A DNA stretch of 64,000 nucleotides, taken from contig NZ_JBAKHD010000003.1 in the NCBI RefSeq assembly GCF_049065735.1, forward strand, positions 372,001 through 436,000. The letters are read 5' to 3'. Below are positions 55,141-62,809 of this stretch, piece by piece. Position 1 is the stretch's first letter; the number at the start of each line of letters is the position of its first letter. The notes under the pieces are model-generated. The model was not told the origin of the DNA, did not search any database, and saw only the letters and a list, made by a program, of their open reading frames with translations. Position numbers and translations under genes: made by a program. The DNA is from Paramesorhizobium sp049065735. GTDB lineage: Bacteria; Pseudomonadota; Alphaproteobacteria; Rhizobiales; Rhizobiaceae.

Positions 55141-56457
55141 CTACTTGATATACCCGCCCTTCGTCATCTCGCGCTCGCTCAGCTGCTGGGCGTTCTTCAG
55201 CGCCTGATCCACCGAAAACTGCCCCGCCAGCGCCGCTGAGAACTGCTGCCCGACCGCCGTGCCGAGGCCCTGGAATTCAGGAATCGCGACGAACTGCACG
55301 CCGACATAAGGCACCGGCTTCACCGTCGGCTTGGTCGGGTCGGCGGCGTTGATCGAGTCGAGCGTCATCTTGGCGAAGGGCGCGACCTTCAGATACTCGG
55401 CGTTTTCATAAAGCGAGGTGCGCGTGCCGGGCGGTACGTTGAGCCAGCCATCCTTGGACGCGACGAGATTGAGATAATCCTTCGATGTCGCCCAGTTGAT
55501 GAATTTCTCCGCCGCTTCCGCCTTCTGCGAACCCGCCGGAATGGCCAGCGTCCACGCCCAGAGCCAGTTGCCGCGCTTGCCCAATCCCTTGTCTGGCGCC
55601 AGCGCGAAGGCCACCTTGTCGGCCACCTGGCTTTCCTTGGGATCGCTCACGAAGGACGCAGCCACCGTCGCATCGATCCACATGGCGCATTTGCCGGTCT
55701 GGAACAGCGCCAGATTCTCGTTGAAGCCGTTGGAGGAAGCTCCCGGAGGGCCGGCATCCTTCATCAGGTTCACGTAATAATCCAGCGTCGCCTTCCATTC
55801 CGGCTGGTCGAATTGCGGCTTCCAGTTTTCGTCGAACCAGCGCGCGCCGAAGGAATTGGACATGGCGGTCAGCAGCGCCATGTTTTCGCCCCAGCCCGCC
55901 TTGCCGCGCAGGCAGATGCCGTATTGCTCTTTGCTCTTGTCGGTCAGCTTGCGCGCGGCCTCGCCGACGAAATCCCAGGTCGGCGCGTCGGGCATTTTCA
56001 GCCCCGCCGCGTCGAACAGATCCTTGCGATACATGACGAACGAGCTCTCCCCATAGAACGGCGCGGCATAAAGCTTGCCATCCTGCGTGAGACCGCTGCG
56101 GATCGGCGGCAGCAGATCGTCGACGGCATAATTCTTGTCCGCCGCCAGCTTGTCGAGCGGCAACAGCCAGCCCTGCTTGGCCCAGATCGGAACCTCATAG
56201 GTGCCGATGGTCATGATGTCATACTGGCCGCCCTTGGTGGCGATGTCGGTGGTGACGCGCTGGCGAAGGACGTTCTCCTCAAGCACCACCCATTGCAGGT
56301 CGATATCCGGGTTCTTGGACTTGAAGTCGTCGGCAAGCTTCTGCATGCGCACCATATCGCCATTATTGACGGTGGCGATGGTCAGCGTCTCCGCTCGCGC
56401 GAAGCCGGCCATCGCGACCAGCGAGCAGGCGCCGAGCATGAGTGATTTCAGTCTCAT
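55141..56457 (-). CDS. polyol ABC transporter substrate-binding protein
   Basis: A 438-residue periplasmic binding protein of the extracellular-solute-binding family 1. A signal peptide (LKSLMLGACSLVAMAGFARA) precedes ETLTIATVNNGDMVRMQKLADDFKSKNPDIDLQWVVLEENVLRQRVTTDIATKGGQYDIMTIG, a pattern of sorbitol/mannitol-type (SmoE/MtlE) proteins. GKCAMWIDATVAASFVSDP and WAWTLAIPAGSQKAEAAEKFINWATSKDY also fit. GGGAGGA precedes ATG 56457. It heads the operon binding protein, permease, permease, ATPase, dehydrogenase, kinase. Confidence 0.94.
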   Translation of the reverse strand: MRLKSLMLGACSLVAMAGFARAETLTIATVNNGDMVRMQKLADDFKSKNPDIDLQWVVLEENVLRQRVTTDIATKGGQYDIMTIGTYEVPIWAKQGWLLPLDKLAADKNYAVDDLLPPIRSGLTQDGKLYAAPFYGESSFVMYRKDLFDAAGLKMPDAPTWDFVGEAARKLTDKSKEQYGICLRGKAGWGENMALLTAMSNSFGARWFDENWKPQFDQPEWKATLDYYVNLMKDAGPPGASSNGFNENLALFQTGKCAMWIDATVAASFVSDPKESQVADKVAFALAPDKGLGKRGNWLWAWTLAIPAGSQKAEAAEKFINWATSKDYLNLVASKDGWLNVPPGTRTSLYENAEYLKVAPFAKMTLDSINAADPTKPTVKPVPYVGVQFVAIPEFQGLGTAVGQQFSAALAGQFSVDQALKNAQQLSEREMTKGGYIK

Positions 56458-56504
56458 CTGTTCCTCCCAGACATTAGAGCACCAAAACGGGCATTTGCTA
56501 TTTC

Positions 56505-56522
56505 GTTGAGCAATTACTCAAC
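56505..56522. promoter_or_regulatory. candidate operator of the polyol operon
   Basis: GTTGAG (56505-56510), a six-base spacer CAATTA, CTCAAC (56517-56522) is a perfect inverted repeat about 50 bases before the binding-protein start. On the minus strand it overlaps a TTGCTC -35-like site. The nearby SorC-type regulator is the obvious candidate to bind it. Confidence 0.6.
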
Positions 56523-56584
56523 ATACGGCGCGCCGTGTCAAGAGCCATTCGTCGCCGCGATGCAGCAATCAGCCATCCGGCTTC

Positions 56585-56598
56585 GTCATCCTCGGGCA
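56585..56598. repeat. truncated TCCTCGGG palindrome at the edge of the foreign block
   Basis: CGTCATCCTCGGGC matches the first 14 bases of the 33-base arm at 54852 and then stops, replaced by unrelated AT-richer sequence leading into the large unknown gene. Confidence 0.6.
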
Positions 56599-56649
56599 AG
56601 TTTTTGACCGAAGTAGACATTTACTGGAGGTGCAAATTTGAAGCCTCAT

Positions 56650-59600
56650 TTATGGATGCCAACGCTCTCCTACGGCCGCCCGCTCATCCTGGCGGCGAGC
56701 GTCCCATTTGTAGCCTTTGGCAATCGAGACGAGCAGTGCTGCAACACGCGGATGGGAGTTCCCATATCGCGCAGCAAGTTCGCGATATCGCCCAGCTAGT
56801 TTACGTTCCTGTTCGCCACCATCATATGGCCCGCGAGTCGTAACACCGCGCGCATTCTGGACGCCTAGATCAAACTTTTCACGAAGCCCGCCGTTTTCAG
56901 CACGATCCAAGAAATCCAGTATCGTCAGCGGCAGCCATTCCTCCCAAGGACGGCGGCGCGCAAAGCGTGCTAACAGCGCGCCGAAATGTGTTTCGGCCAC
57001 GTTTTTGCGATCTGCTTCAATTGCTTGCCGCATGGCCTCTTCAGCCCACGCTATGAAATCCTTCTCGACAATATTCCCGTCGTTGTCCAATCCTGGCAGC
57101 CTATTCCATCCCTCCAGCGCATGATATGCAAGTTCCGACAGGAACTTCTGGCGCTCTGGCAGCATTTCCTGCTGCCCTGGATCGTCTTTTCCGTCACTAC
57201 GATGGTAGCGCCAACAAAGTAGCTGGACAAACGTAGATGGGTCGCGGGCCAGTTCCCTATGCACCGCGAGCGTTCTTTCATGGTGGCGGTGCCCATAGCT
57301 GCAAAGAAGCGGAACGAAGGGAAGTTCCAGCATTGCAATGCGTTCATCGGAGAAGTTGTCAGCTTCATCCAGGCGCTTGAAAACTTCGTCTAAGCGATAC
57401 GCATCTGGCAGCACTCCATCAGGCTCTTGGCCGTATGCAATGGCTTGGAGAATCTGCTCCCATTGCTCGGGAGATAGCCTATTGGGCCACAGGCCGATGG
57501 CAGCAAACGCGGAACGTGGACGCTGCGCATCAAGCAGCTTTGCTATGGCATATTCGATTTCTTGCGATGGCGTGTCGTCCCATATTCTGATCGACACGGT
57601 GCTCCAATAGGTGGCAGCGGCGTCATTTCCTATTTCTTCAGCAGCTGTCCAGCCTGAGACGCTGCCAGGAAGATGCTCAGCGAGCCGATGCTGAACGGCG
57701 ATATTCTCCAAAATGCCACTCTCACGAAGAATATGAAGGACGGCCCGGAGGTCGTTCCGCCCGGCGGTCCAAAGTACCTGTCGAAGGAAAGTATTGGCCG
57801 CTTCGCTTGGTTGATGTTCAAGAGCACGAGCAATCCATTTGGCCGCAATTTCAGGAGAAGCGTCTGGCGGTACCAACACCTGGGCAACGAGATCGGGCTG
57901 CTTGACGCTAAGGCCAAACTCGAAGACTTGATCCTCGCCCAATTCCTCTTGAATTTCCGCGATGGCCTCTACGCGCTTCTGTCGCACGCGAGCGTCGCGC
58001 TCCTGCCACGATAGATGGCCTTCTCTCTCTTCTTCAACAAGGAATCGCCATTCGACATATGCGCTTTCGAACAGCCAGCGATGACGGGCAGTCGCAGTTA
58101 CCGGCTCCAGTGCAGTTTCTATCCTACGAAGGGAAACGACCAACTCGTCTTCGTCTTCACCATCTTGGTAGGCACGCATCATTTGCCGACGACGGAAGTC
58201 ATGGCAGAGTTCCGCCTTTTCTTCGTCATCAGCATCTACCGCCCACTGCTCAATCTCCCCAACCAAGCGGCTCAAATCGTGCGGGTGCAAGCGAGGCGCA
58301 ATTTGCAGCAGTTTTTCCAACTCGGCCTTGTTGAAGGGGGCCAAATCTAACAAAAGGCAGCTGGCTTCAATCGCGGCATCTCGTACGTCAATGTTCGTCG
58401 GGACAGGCACTTCCTGCTCCAGCGCGCGCCACTGAGGCCTTGCGGGCTTTATGGCGAACCCCGGACCTCCATCCGGAAGCAGTGAGATGCAGACATCCAT
58501 TGACGCGCTACGGAATTGTCCAGACAGGTTCCGCAACACGCGCATTCGCTCTGGAACATCTAATGAAGTTGCCGGAAGCCAGACGCGGAACAGTGAGCGC
58601 GCGGTGGATATCGGGGAATTCGACCAATTATCCTTTATCTCAAACCGCTGAAGGTCAAACACAATACCGGCAGCGCGCGAGAAATAAATGGGATGCCAAG
58701 CTAGCAGTTCAAGAGCCCAAAGCAGATCGGTGCGAAGGCACTCCCCTCTGCTTGGTCCTCCTGTGGTTCCCATGATTGCGTTGATAGTCGGCTCAGGCCG
58801 TCGAAGTTCTTCTTCCAAGCAATCAAGAAATGTATTTGGCGACGCCTCCGCAAGCGCTCGCAAATGATCGCGAATTGAAAGCCAGCGCTCCTCACCGGCA
58901 TTTTGCATAAGGGAACGCACGACCTGACTGGCGCGGTACGCTAAGTCTATTTGCAGCCTATTTCCGCAGACCTCTGCTCCATGGATCGCAAAAATACACA
59001 GAGTATCGCCAAGCCCGGATAGAAGCGCTCCGGAATAGCTGCGTCCTTTACCCAGGACATTTGCCATCCACCATTGGTCCTGGGGTAAATCCAAGGCCGG
59101 GTCCCGTTCGCCGAGCAGTTCGGGCACGAGCTGAAAGAAGCGATCCAAATCGGTAAGCTCGATATAGGGCCCTATCGCGAAGAGAGCATCAAGCTGAGAA
59201 ACAACAACATTGACGTTGCCATATTTCGCGATCGGCGCGTCGTCGAGCGTTAACAAAGTATCTCGAACGTGTTCTGTTTCGCCATCGGCAAACTCACCGA
59301 GAAGCTGGAGGACTATGCCGTCATGGAAGTGCTCCCTTTCAACCCAGGATCCTGTCAGAGCGAAAGGGAGAAGCTGTTTGGCTGATGCCCGATCGCGGGC
59401 CCACACCGGGCGCCGTACTTCGGGATCAGGGGAGCGTTGGCGCCGCAGCACAGGAACGGAATGGCCCGTCTTCCGGGCAAGGCTCTCTGCCTCATCCTCC
59501 GCCAATCCCATAGCCTCAAGCTCAGAACGAAAAGTTTGGGACGGCACATGAGAAAGCTGCACGGACTCCTGAACGTCCACGCGGCCTCTGGAGTACGCCC

Positions 59601-60444
59601 TGACAATTGTGATATTGCGCCTGTCCCCGAAATCGGCTTCCTGCCCTTCCGGAATATCTGCTATTGCGATCAAACGGGAAGCACCGGCTGTCGGGATTCT
59701 TATTCCGCCGGAGGTCACGACCAATGTGCGGTCAAGCAGATCAAGCGCATCTGCCTCGATTAGAGCCGCGACAACAAATGCGATCGCCTCACTTCGATCG
59801 TCAGCCTGGACGGCTACGACGGGGGCGCCGTCTCTGAGCTTTTTTAGGAGTGTGTTGGCTTCGTTATGCCTCCGAGTGGCGACTAGTCGCCTAGATATCG
59901 GTGGCACGGAGGCCGTTGACCATTTTTGCCACCACTCTTGAGGCGTTAACAAGCCTAAGCTGGCTACCCCAAGGAGCTCACCCAGCCAGCGAGATGTTGC
60001 AGGTGCTTCTTCGAGCCAAGTTTCGAGATCGATAGCGTCGTAGGCATAGACTGCCGACCAAGAACCTTCTCGGCGGCGTTTCTCTAGCCATTCATCCTTC
60101 GTGTGCCAGCGTCTGGGGGTAACAAAAACAAAGCTACTATCCGCCAGCTCATCCTGAGGGGTTTCCGCAGTTCGTTTCTCATAATCACCGTCTGCCTTAC
60201 CCCGCGGCTCTTGGTTGCATCCCATCTCCCAAACGCTTCGTCCCTGCGGGACCCAAGCCGTCGCATATTCAGCTTCGCACCGACCATCAAGACCGGGTAG
60301 ATCAATGGCTTCGTTGCCCGGAAAGCGCAGCGATGACAGAGATGGTGTAGTCTCGCGTATCAGTCGACGGACAAGGAGCGGCAAGCTCCTTCTACACTCG
60401 TGACGATCTGCCCATTGACGAATGATCGTTTCATCGACCGACAT
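56650..60444 (-). CDS. large protein of unknown family, possible defence protein
   Basis: A 1264-residue protein, not assignable by eye to a named family. Residues 50-150 look like a nuclease-type domain: DLPGLDGR (Asp53), SVWEMG (Glu73), then Lys83 and DYEKR, a strand FVFVTPRRW (105-113) and YDAIDLETWLEEAPATSRWLGELLG. Residues 180-260 follow STAND-NTPase order, but the P-loop position reads AVQADDRSEAIAF, with no GK[ST]. Residues 300-340 look like the helical lid (LAEDEAESLARKTGHSVPVLRR). The remainder is alpha-helical repeat-like, with many Trp/Leu pairs. GAGG precedes ATG 60444. No membrane segment or signal is seen. Codons are visibly less GC-rich than in neighbours, suggesting transfer. 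It stands alone between a sugar operon and its regulator. Confidence 0.8.
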   Translation of the reverse strand: MSVDETIIRQWADRHECRRSLPLLVRRLIRETTPSLSSLRFPGNEAIDLPGLDGRCEAEYATAWVPQGRSVWEMGCNQEPRGKADGDYEKRTAETPQDELADSSFVFVTPRRWHTKDEWLEKRRREGSWSAVYAYDAIDLETWLEEAPATSRWLGELLGVASLGLLTPQEWWQKWSTASVPPISRRLVATRRHNEANTLLKKLRDGAPVVAVQADDRSEAIAFVVAALIEADALDLLDRTLVVTSGGIRIPTAGASRLIAIADIPEGQEADFGDRRNITIVRAYSRGRVDVQESVQLSHVPSQTFRSELEAMGLAEDEAESLARKTGHSVPVLRRQRSPDPEVRRPVWARDRASAKQLLPFALTGSWVEREHFHDGIVLQLLGEFADGETEHVRDTLLTLDDAPIAKYGNVNVVVSQLDALFAIGPYIELTDLDRFFQLVPELLGERDPALDLPQDQWWMANVLGKGRSYSGALLSGLGDTLCIFAIHGAEVCGNRLQIDLAYRASQVVRSLMQNAGEERWLSIRDHLRALAEASPNTFLDCLEEELRRPEPTINAIMGTTGGPSRGECLRTDLLWALELLAWHPIYFSRAAGIVFDLQRFEIKDNWSNSPISTARSLFRVWLPATSLDVPERMRVLRNLSGQFRSASMDVCISLLPDGGPGFAIKPARPQWRALEQEVPVPTNIDVRDAAIEASCLLLDLAPFNKAELEKLLQIAPRLHPHDLSRLVGEIEQWAVDADDEEKAELCHDFRRRQMMRAYQDGEDEDELVVSLRRIETALEPVTATARHRWLFESAYVEWRFLVEEEREGHLSWQERDARVRQKRVEAIAEIQEELGEDQVFEFGLSVKQPDLVAQVLVPPDASPEIAAKWIARALEHQPSEAANTFLRQVLWTAGRNDLRAVLHILRESGILENIAVQHRLAEHLPGSVSGWTAAEEIGNDAAATYWSTVSIRIWDDTPSQEIEYAIAKLLDAQRPRSAFAAIGLWPNRLSPEQWEQILQAIAYGQEPDGVLPDAYRLDEVFKRLDEADNFSDERIAMLELPFVPLLCSYGHRHHERTLAVHRELARDPSTFVQLLCWRYHRSDGKDDPGQQEMLPERQKFLSELAYHALEGWNRLPGLDNDGNIVEKDFIAWAEEAMRQAIEADRKNVAETHFGALLARFARRRPWEEWLPLTILDFLDRAENGGLREKFDLGVQNARGVTTRGPYDGGEQERKLAGRYRELAARYGNSHPRVAALLVSIAKGYKWDARRQDERAAVGERWHP

Positions 60445-60637
60445 AAAATCCTCGGTTCAAACTTTCTTTCAGCATAGATATCGCGTTCCTATCGTACTTT
60501 GAATAACCGCCGAAACGTTCACCTCTCTTCGTTGCTTCAATCCGGTACCAACCAGGCACCGCCGCCGTTGCAGCGTGGCGGCTGGTCCCGAGGAGCTGCT
60601 ATAGTAATTGCCGTTATCGCTGAACGCCCCGCTGTAG

Positions 60638-60665
60638 ATTCTCGGGACAAGCCCGAGAATGACGT
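60638..60665. repeat. TCTCGGG palindrome near the SorC gene end
   Basis: ATTCTCGGG (60638-60646) and CCCGAGAAT (60652-60660), followed by GACGT, match the copy at 3903-3943 in reverse. It lies 5 bases from the end of the SorC-type gene and marks the right border of the block with the large unknown gene. Between 60445 and 60637 no other gene was seen. Confidence 0.8.
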
Positions 60666-60670
60666 CAGGG

Positions 60671-61633
60671 TTATTCCGCGTCTTTCAACAATGCCGCCGC
60701 CGTCGCCTCATCCGTGATCAGCCCATTCACCAGCCGCCCTTTCACCGCCGCCGCTATCGCCGGCTGTTTCCTGCGGCCCTTGGCGAGCGCGATGACCAGC
60801 GCATCGCCACCGCCCGGAATCGGTGCGCTGGCGACGTGCTCATTGGTCAGCCCCTCCAGCAACCGGCCGTCGCTGTCGAAGGTCCAGCCCAGAATTTCCC
60901 CGACGGCCCCAGCCTTCCGCAACGCCTTCAGCTCTGTCTCGGTCACAAACCCGTCGACATAGAGCGGCGCGTCGTCGCCTAGATCGCCGATGCCGAGAAA
61001 AGTTACATCCGCCTTCGCCGCGAGTTCGAGCACCGGGCGGATCATGGCTTGGGCATGCAGCAATTCGCGCTCCTCTGGCGAAGCGGCGATGACCGGCAGC
61101 GGCAGGGGAAAGCTGCGCGCATGGATCGCATCCGCGATGTTGAAGATGACATTGTAGAATGCCGCCGATCCATCCGGCGCGATGCTGCCAGCGAGCGAAA
61201 CGATCTTGTGCTGCGGACATTCCATCGGTGACAATTGCTCGATGGCCGCCTTCAGCGTGCGCCCGGTGCCGATGGCCATGACGATGGGTTGCGGCGATTT
61301 CAGCCAGCGCGCCATCTCCTCCGCCCCCGCCTCCGCCACGCCCAGCGTGGTGGAGGAGGACGCCGGATCGGTCGGCACCACCTCGGCGAAACGCAGGCCG
61401 AACTGTTTCTTGAGGCGGGCGGCAAGGTCGAGGCAATTGGCGATGGGGTGTTCCAGCCGAACCTTCACCAGCCCCTCGGAAACCGCGAGCGAAACCATAC
61501 GCTGCGCCGACTGGCGCGAGACGCCGAGCTTGGCGGCGATCTCGTCCTGCGTGTTGCCTGCAATGTAATAAAGCCACCCGGCCCGCGCCGCGTCGTCGAG
61601 CTTCGTATTGTTGTTGTCGCGTCTTGAGCTCAC
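60671..61633 (-). CDS. SorC-family sugar-binding transcriptional regulator
   Basis: A 320-residue regulator. The N-terminal HTH reads AARAGWLYYIAGNTQDEIAAKLGVSRQSAQRMVSLAVSEGLVKVRLEHP, the SorC/DeoR-like pattern. The sugar-phosphate-binding domain follows, with VMAIGTGRTLKAAIEQL, IVSLAGSIAPDGSAAFYNVIFNIADAIHARSFPLPLPVIAASPEERELL and FLGIGDLGDDAPLYVDGF. This branch typically represses polyol ABC operons with SmoEFGK-type genes, and no other local regulator fits, so it probably controls 49438-56457. It is now separated from that operon by the large unknown gene. Confidence 0.92.
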   Translation of the reverse strand: MSSRRDNNNTKLDDAARAGWLYYIAGNTQDEIAAKLGVSRQSAQRMVSLAVSEGLVKVRLEHPIANCLDLAARLKKQFGLRFAEVVPTDPASSSTTLGVAEAGAEEMARWLKSPQPIVMAIGTGRTLKAAIEQLSPMECPQHKIVSLAGSIAPDGSAAFYNVIFNIADAIHARSFPLPLPVIAASPEERELLHAQAMIRPVLELAAKADVTFLGIGDLGDDAPLYVDGFVTETELKALRKAGAVGEILGWTFDSDGRLLEGLTNEHVASAPIPGGGDALVIALAKGRRKQPAIAAAVKGRLVNGLITDEATAAALLKDAE

Positions 61634-61777
61634 CGGTTACCCCGTCAGTTTGCGTAGTACAAAATGGAACAGGCTAATGACGGGTGCAACTCCCTTGGAT
61701 TGGAACTGAACCGTAGAGCGCCACACTCAGCACCCAAAATCTTGACTTCCGCGCCCATCTTTTGTTTCCTCCTCGCC

Positions 61778-62662
61778 ATGACGTTCCACCCCCAGATGAA
61801 GAGCAAGGTCGAAGGCGTTTCCATTGTGGAGACCTTGCGCTGGCGCGCGTGGAATGGTGTCCTTGCCGATGTCTGGTCGGTGATGTGCGCCGAGGGTGCG
61901 AGCGGGGAATATGTCTCCCGCGCGCCACGCCTGTTCGTGGTGCTGGACAATCAGGGCGTCGGCCGCTTCGCGCTGCGCCAGAGCGAGCGGCAGCAGCCCG
62001 TGCCGAAAAGCGCCGCGCCTTACCGGATGAGCTATATCCCCGCGGGAATGCCGATCTGGAGCGAGGCGGAAAACACCGGCTTCCTGCGTCATCTCGACCT
62101 GCATTTCGACATCGAGACGCTGGGCCGCCGCTTTGCCGGCGTGCTCGATATGGAAAAGCTTGAAGTCCCGCGCCTGATGTTTTCCGACGAGCGCATCGCC
62201 GCCCTGGCCAGCCTCATCGCCGCCGAATGCCTGAACGACGACCCGTTGCACGATCTCTACGGTGACGGGCTGGTGACGGCGCTGTTCGCCGATCTGTTCA
62301 AAATCGGACAGGTGCAGCCGAGGAAGCGCAGCCAGCTTTCGCCGAGGCAGCTGCGCCGCGTGGTCGATTTCATCGAGGAGAACTGCCTGCGCTCCATCCG
62401 GCTGAAGGAATTGGCCGATCTCGCCGGTCTTTCGGAAACCCATTTCAGCCATGCCTTCAAGGCTTCCACGGGCGTGCCGCCGCATCAATGGCAGATGCAG
62501 GCGCGCATCCGCAAGGCGTGCGAGCTGATGAACCGCACGGCTCTATCGCTCACCGCAATCGCCTCGGCCACCGGCTTTTCCGACCAAGCCCATTTCACCC
62601 GCGTGTTCAAGCGTTGCCTGGGCGTCACACCGGCTGTCTGGCTGCAATCCCATAAAGGATAA
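61778..62662 (+). CDS. AraC-family transcriptional regulator
   Basis: A 294-residue regulator. The N-terminal effector part ends near residue 180, and the C-terminal has the two AraC HTHs: LRRVVDFIEENCLRSIRLKELADLAGLSETHFSHAFKASTGVPPHQWQMQARIRKACELMNRTALSLTAIASATGFSDQAHFTRVFKRCLGVTPAVWLQ. AraC regulators directly before siderophore receptors often activate them when the siderophore is bound, which fits the TonB-dependent receptor 148 bases downstream. The start is uncertain: ATG 61778 is used, ATG 61796 is possible, and neither has a good ribosome site. Confidence 0.9.
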   Translation: MTFHPQMKSKVEGVSIVETLRWRAWNGVLADVWSVMCAEGASGEYVSRAPRLFVVLDNQGVGRFALRQSERQQPVPKSAAPYRMSYIPAGMPIWSEAENTGFLRHLDLHFDIETLGRRFAGVLDMEKLEVPRLMFSDERIAALASLIAAECLNDDPLHDLYGDGLVTALFADLFKIGQVQPRKRSQLSPRQLRRVVDFIEENCLRSIRLKELADLAGLSETHFSHAFKASTGVPPHQWQMQARIRKACELMNRTALSLTAIASATGFSDQAHFTRVFKRCLGVTPAVWLQSHKG

Positions 62663-62809
62663 GCCCAAAACCGTTCAACAAGCCGCAAAAAGCGACAATC
62701 CACGCAAAGATTCTTGAGGTAAAGGCTCATCTTATTTTCGACAGGGTTGACGGGTTTCCCAAGGGCGTCTCGCCATCAGGGAAATCCGGGGTAGCAGGGG
62801 TTCATAGTC

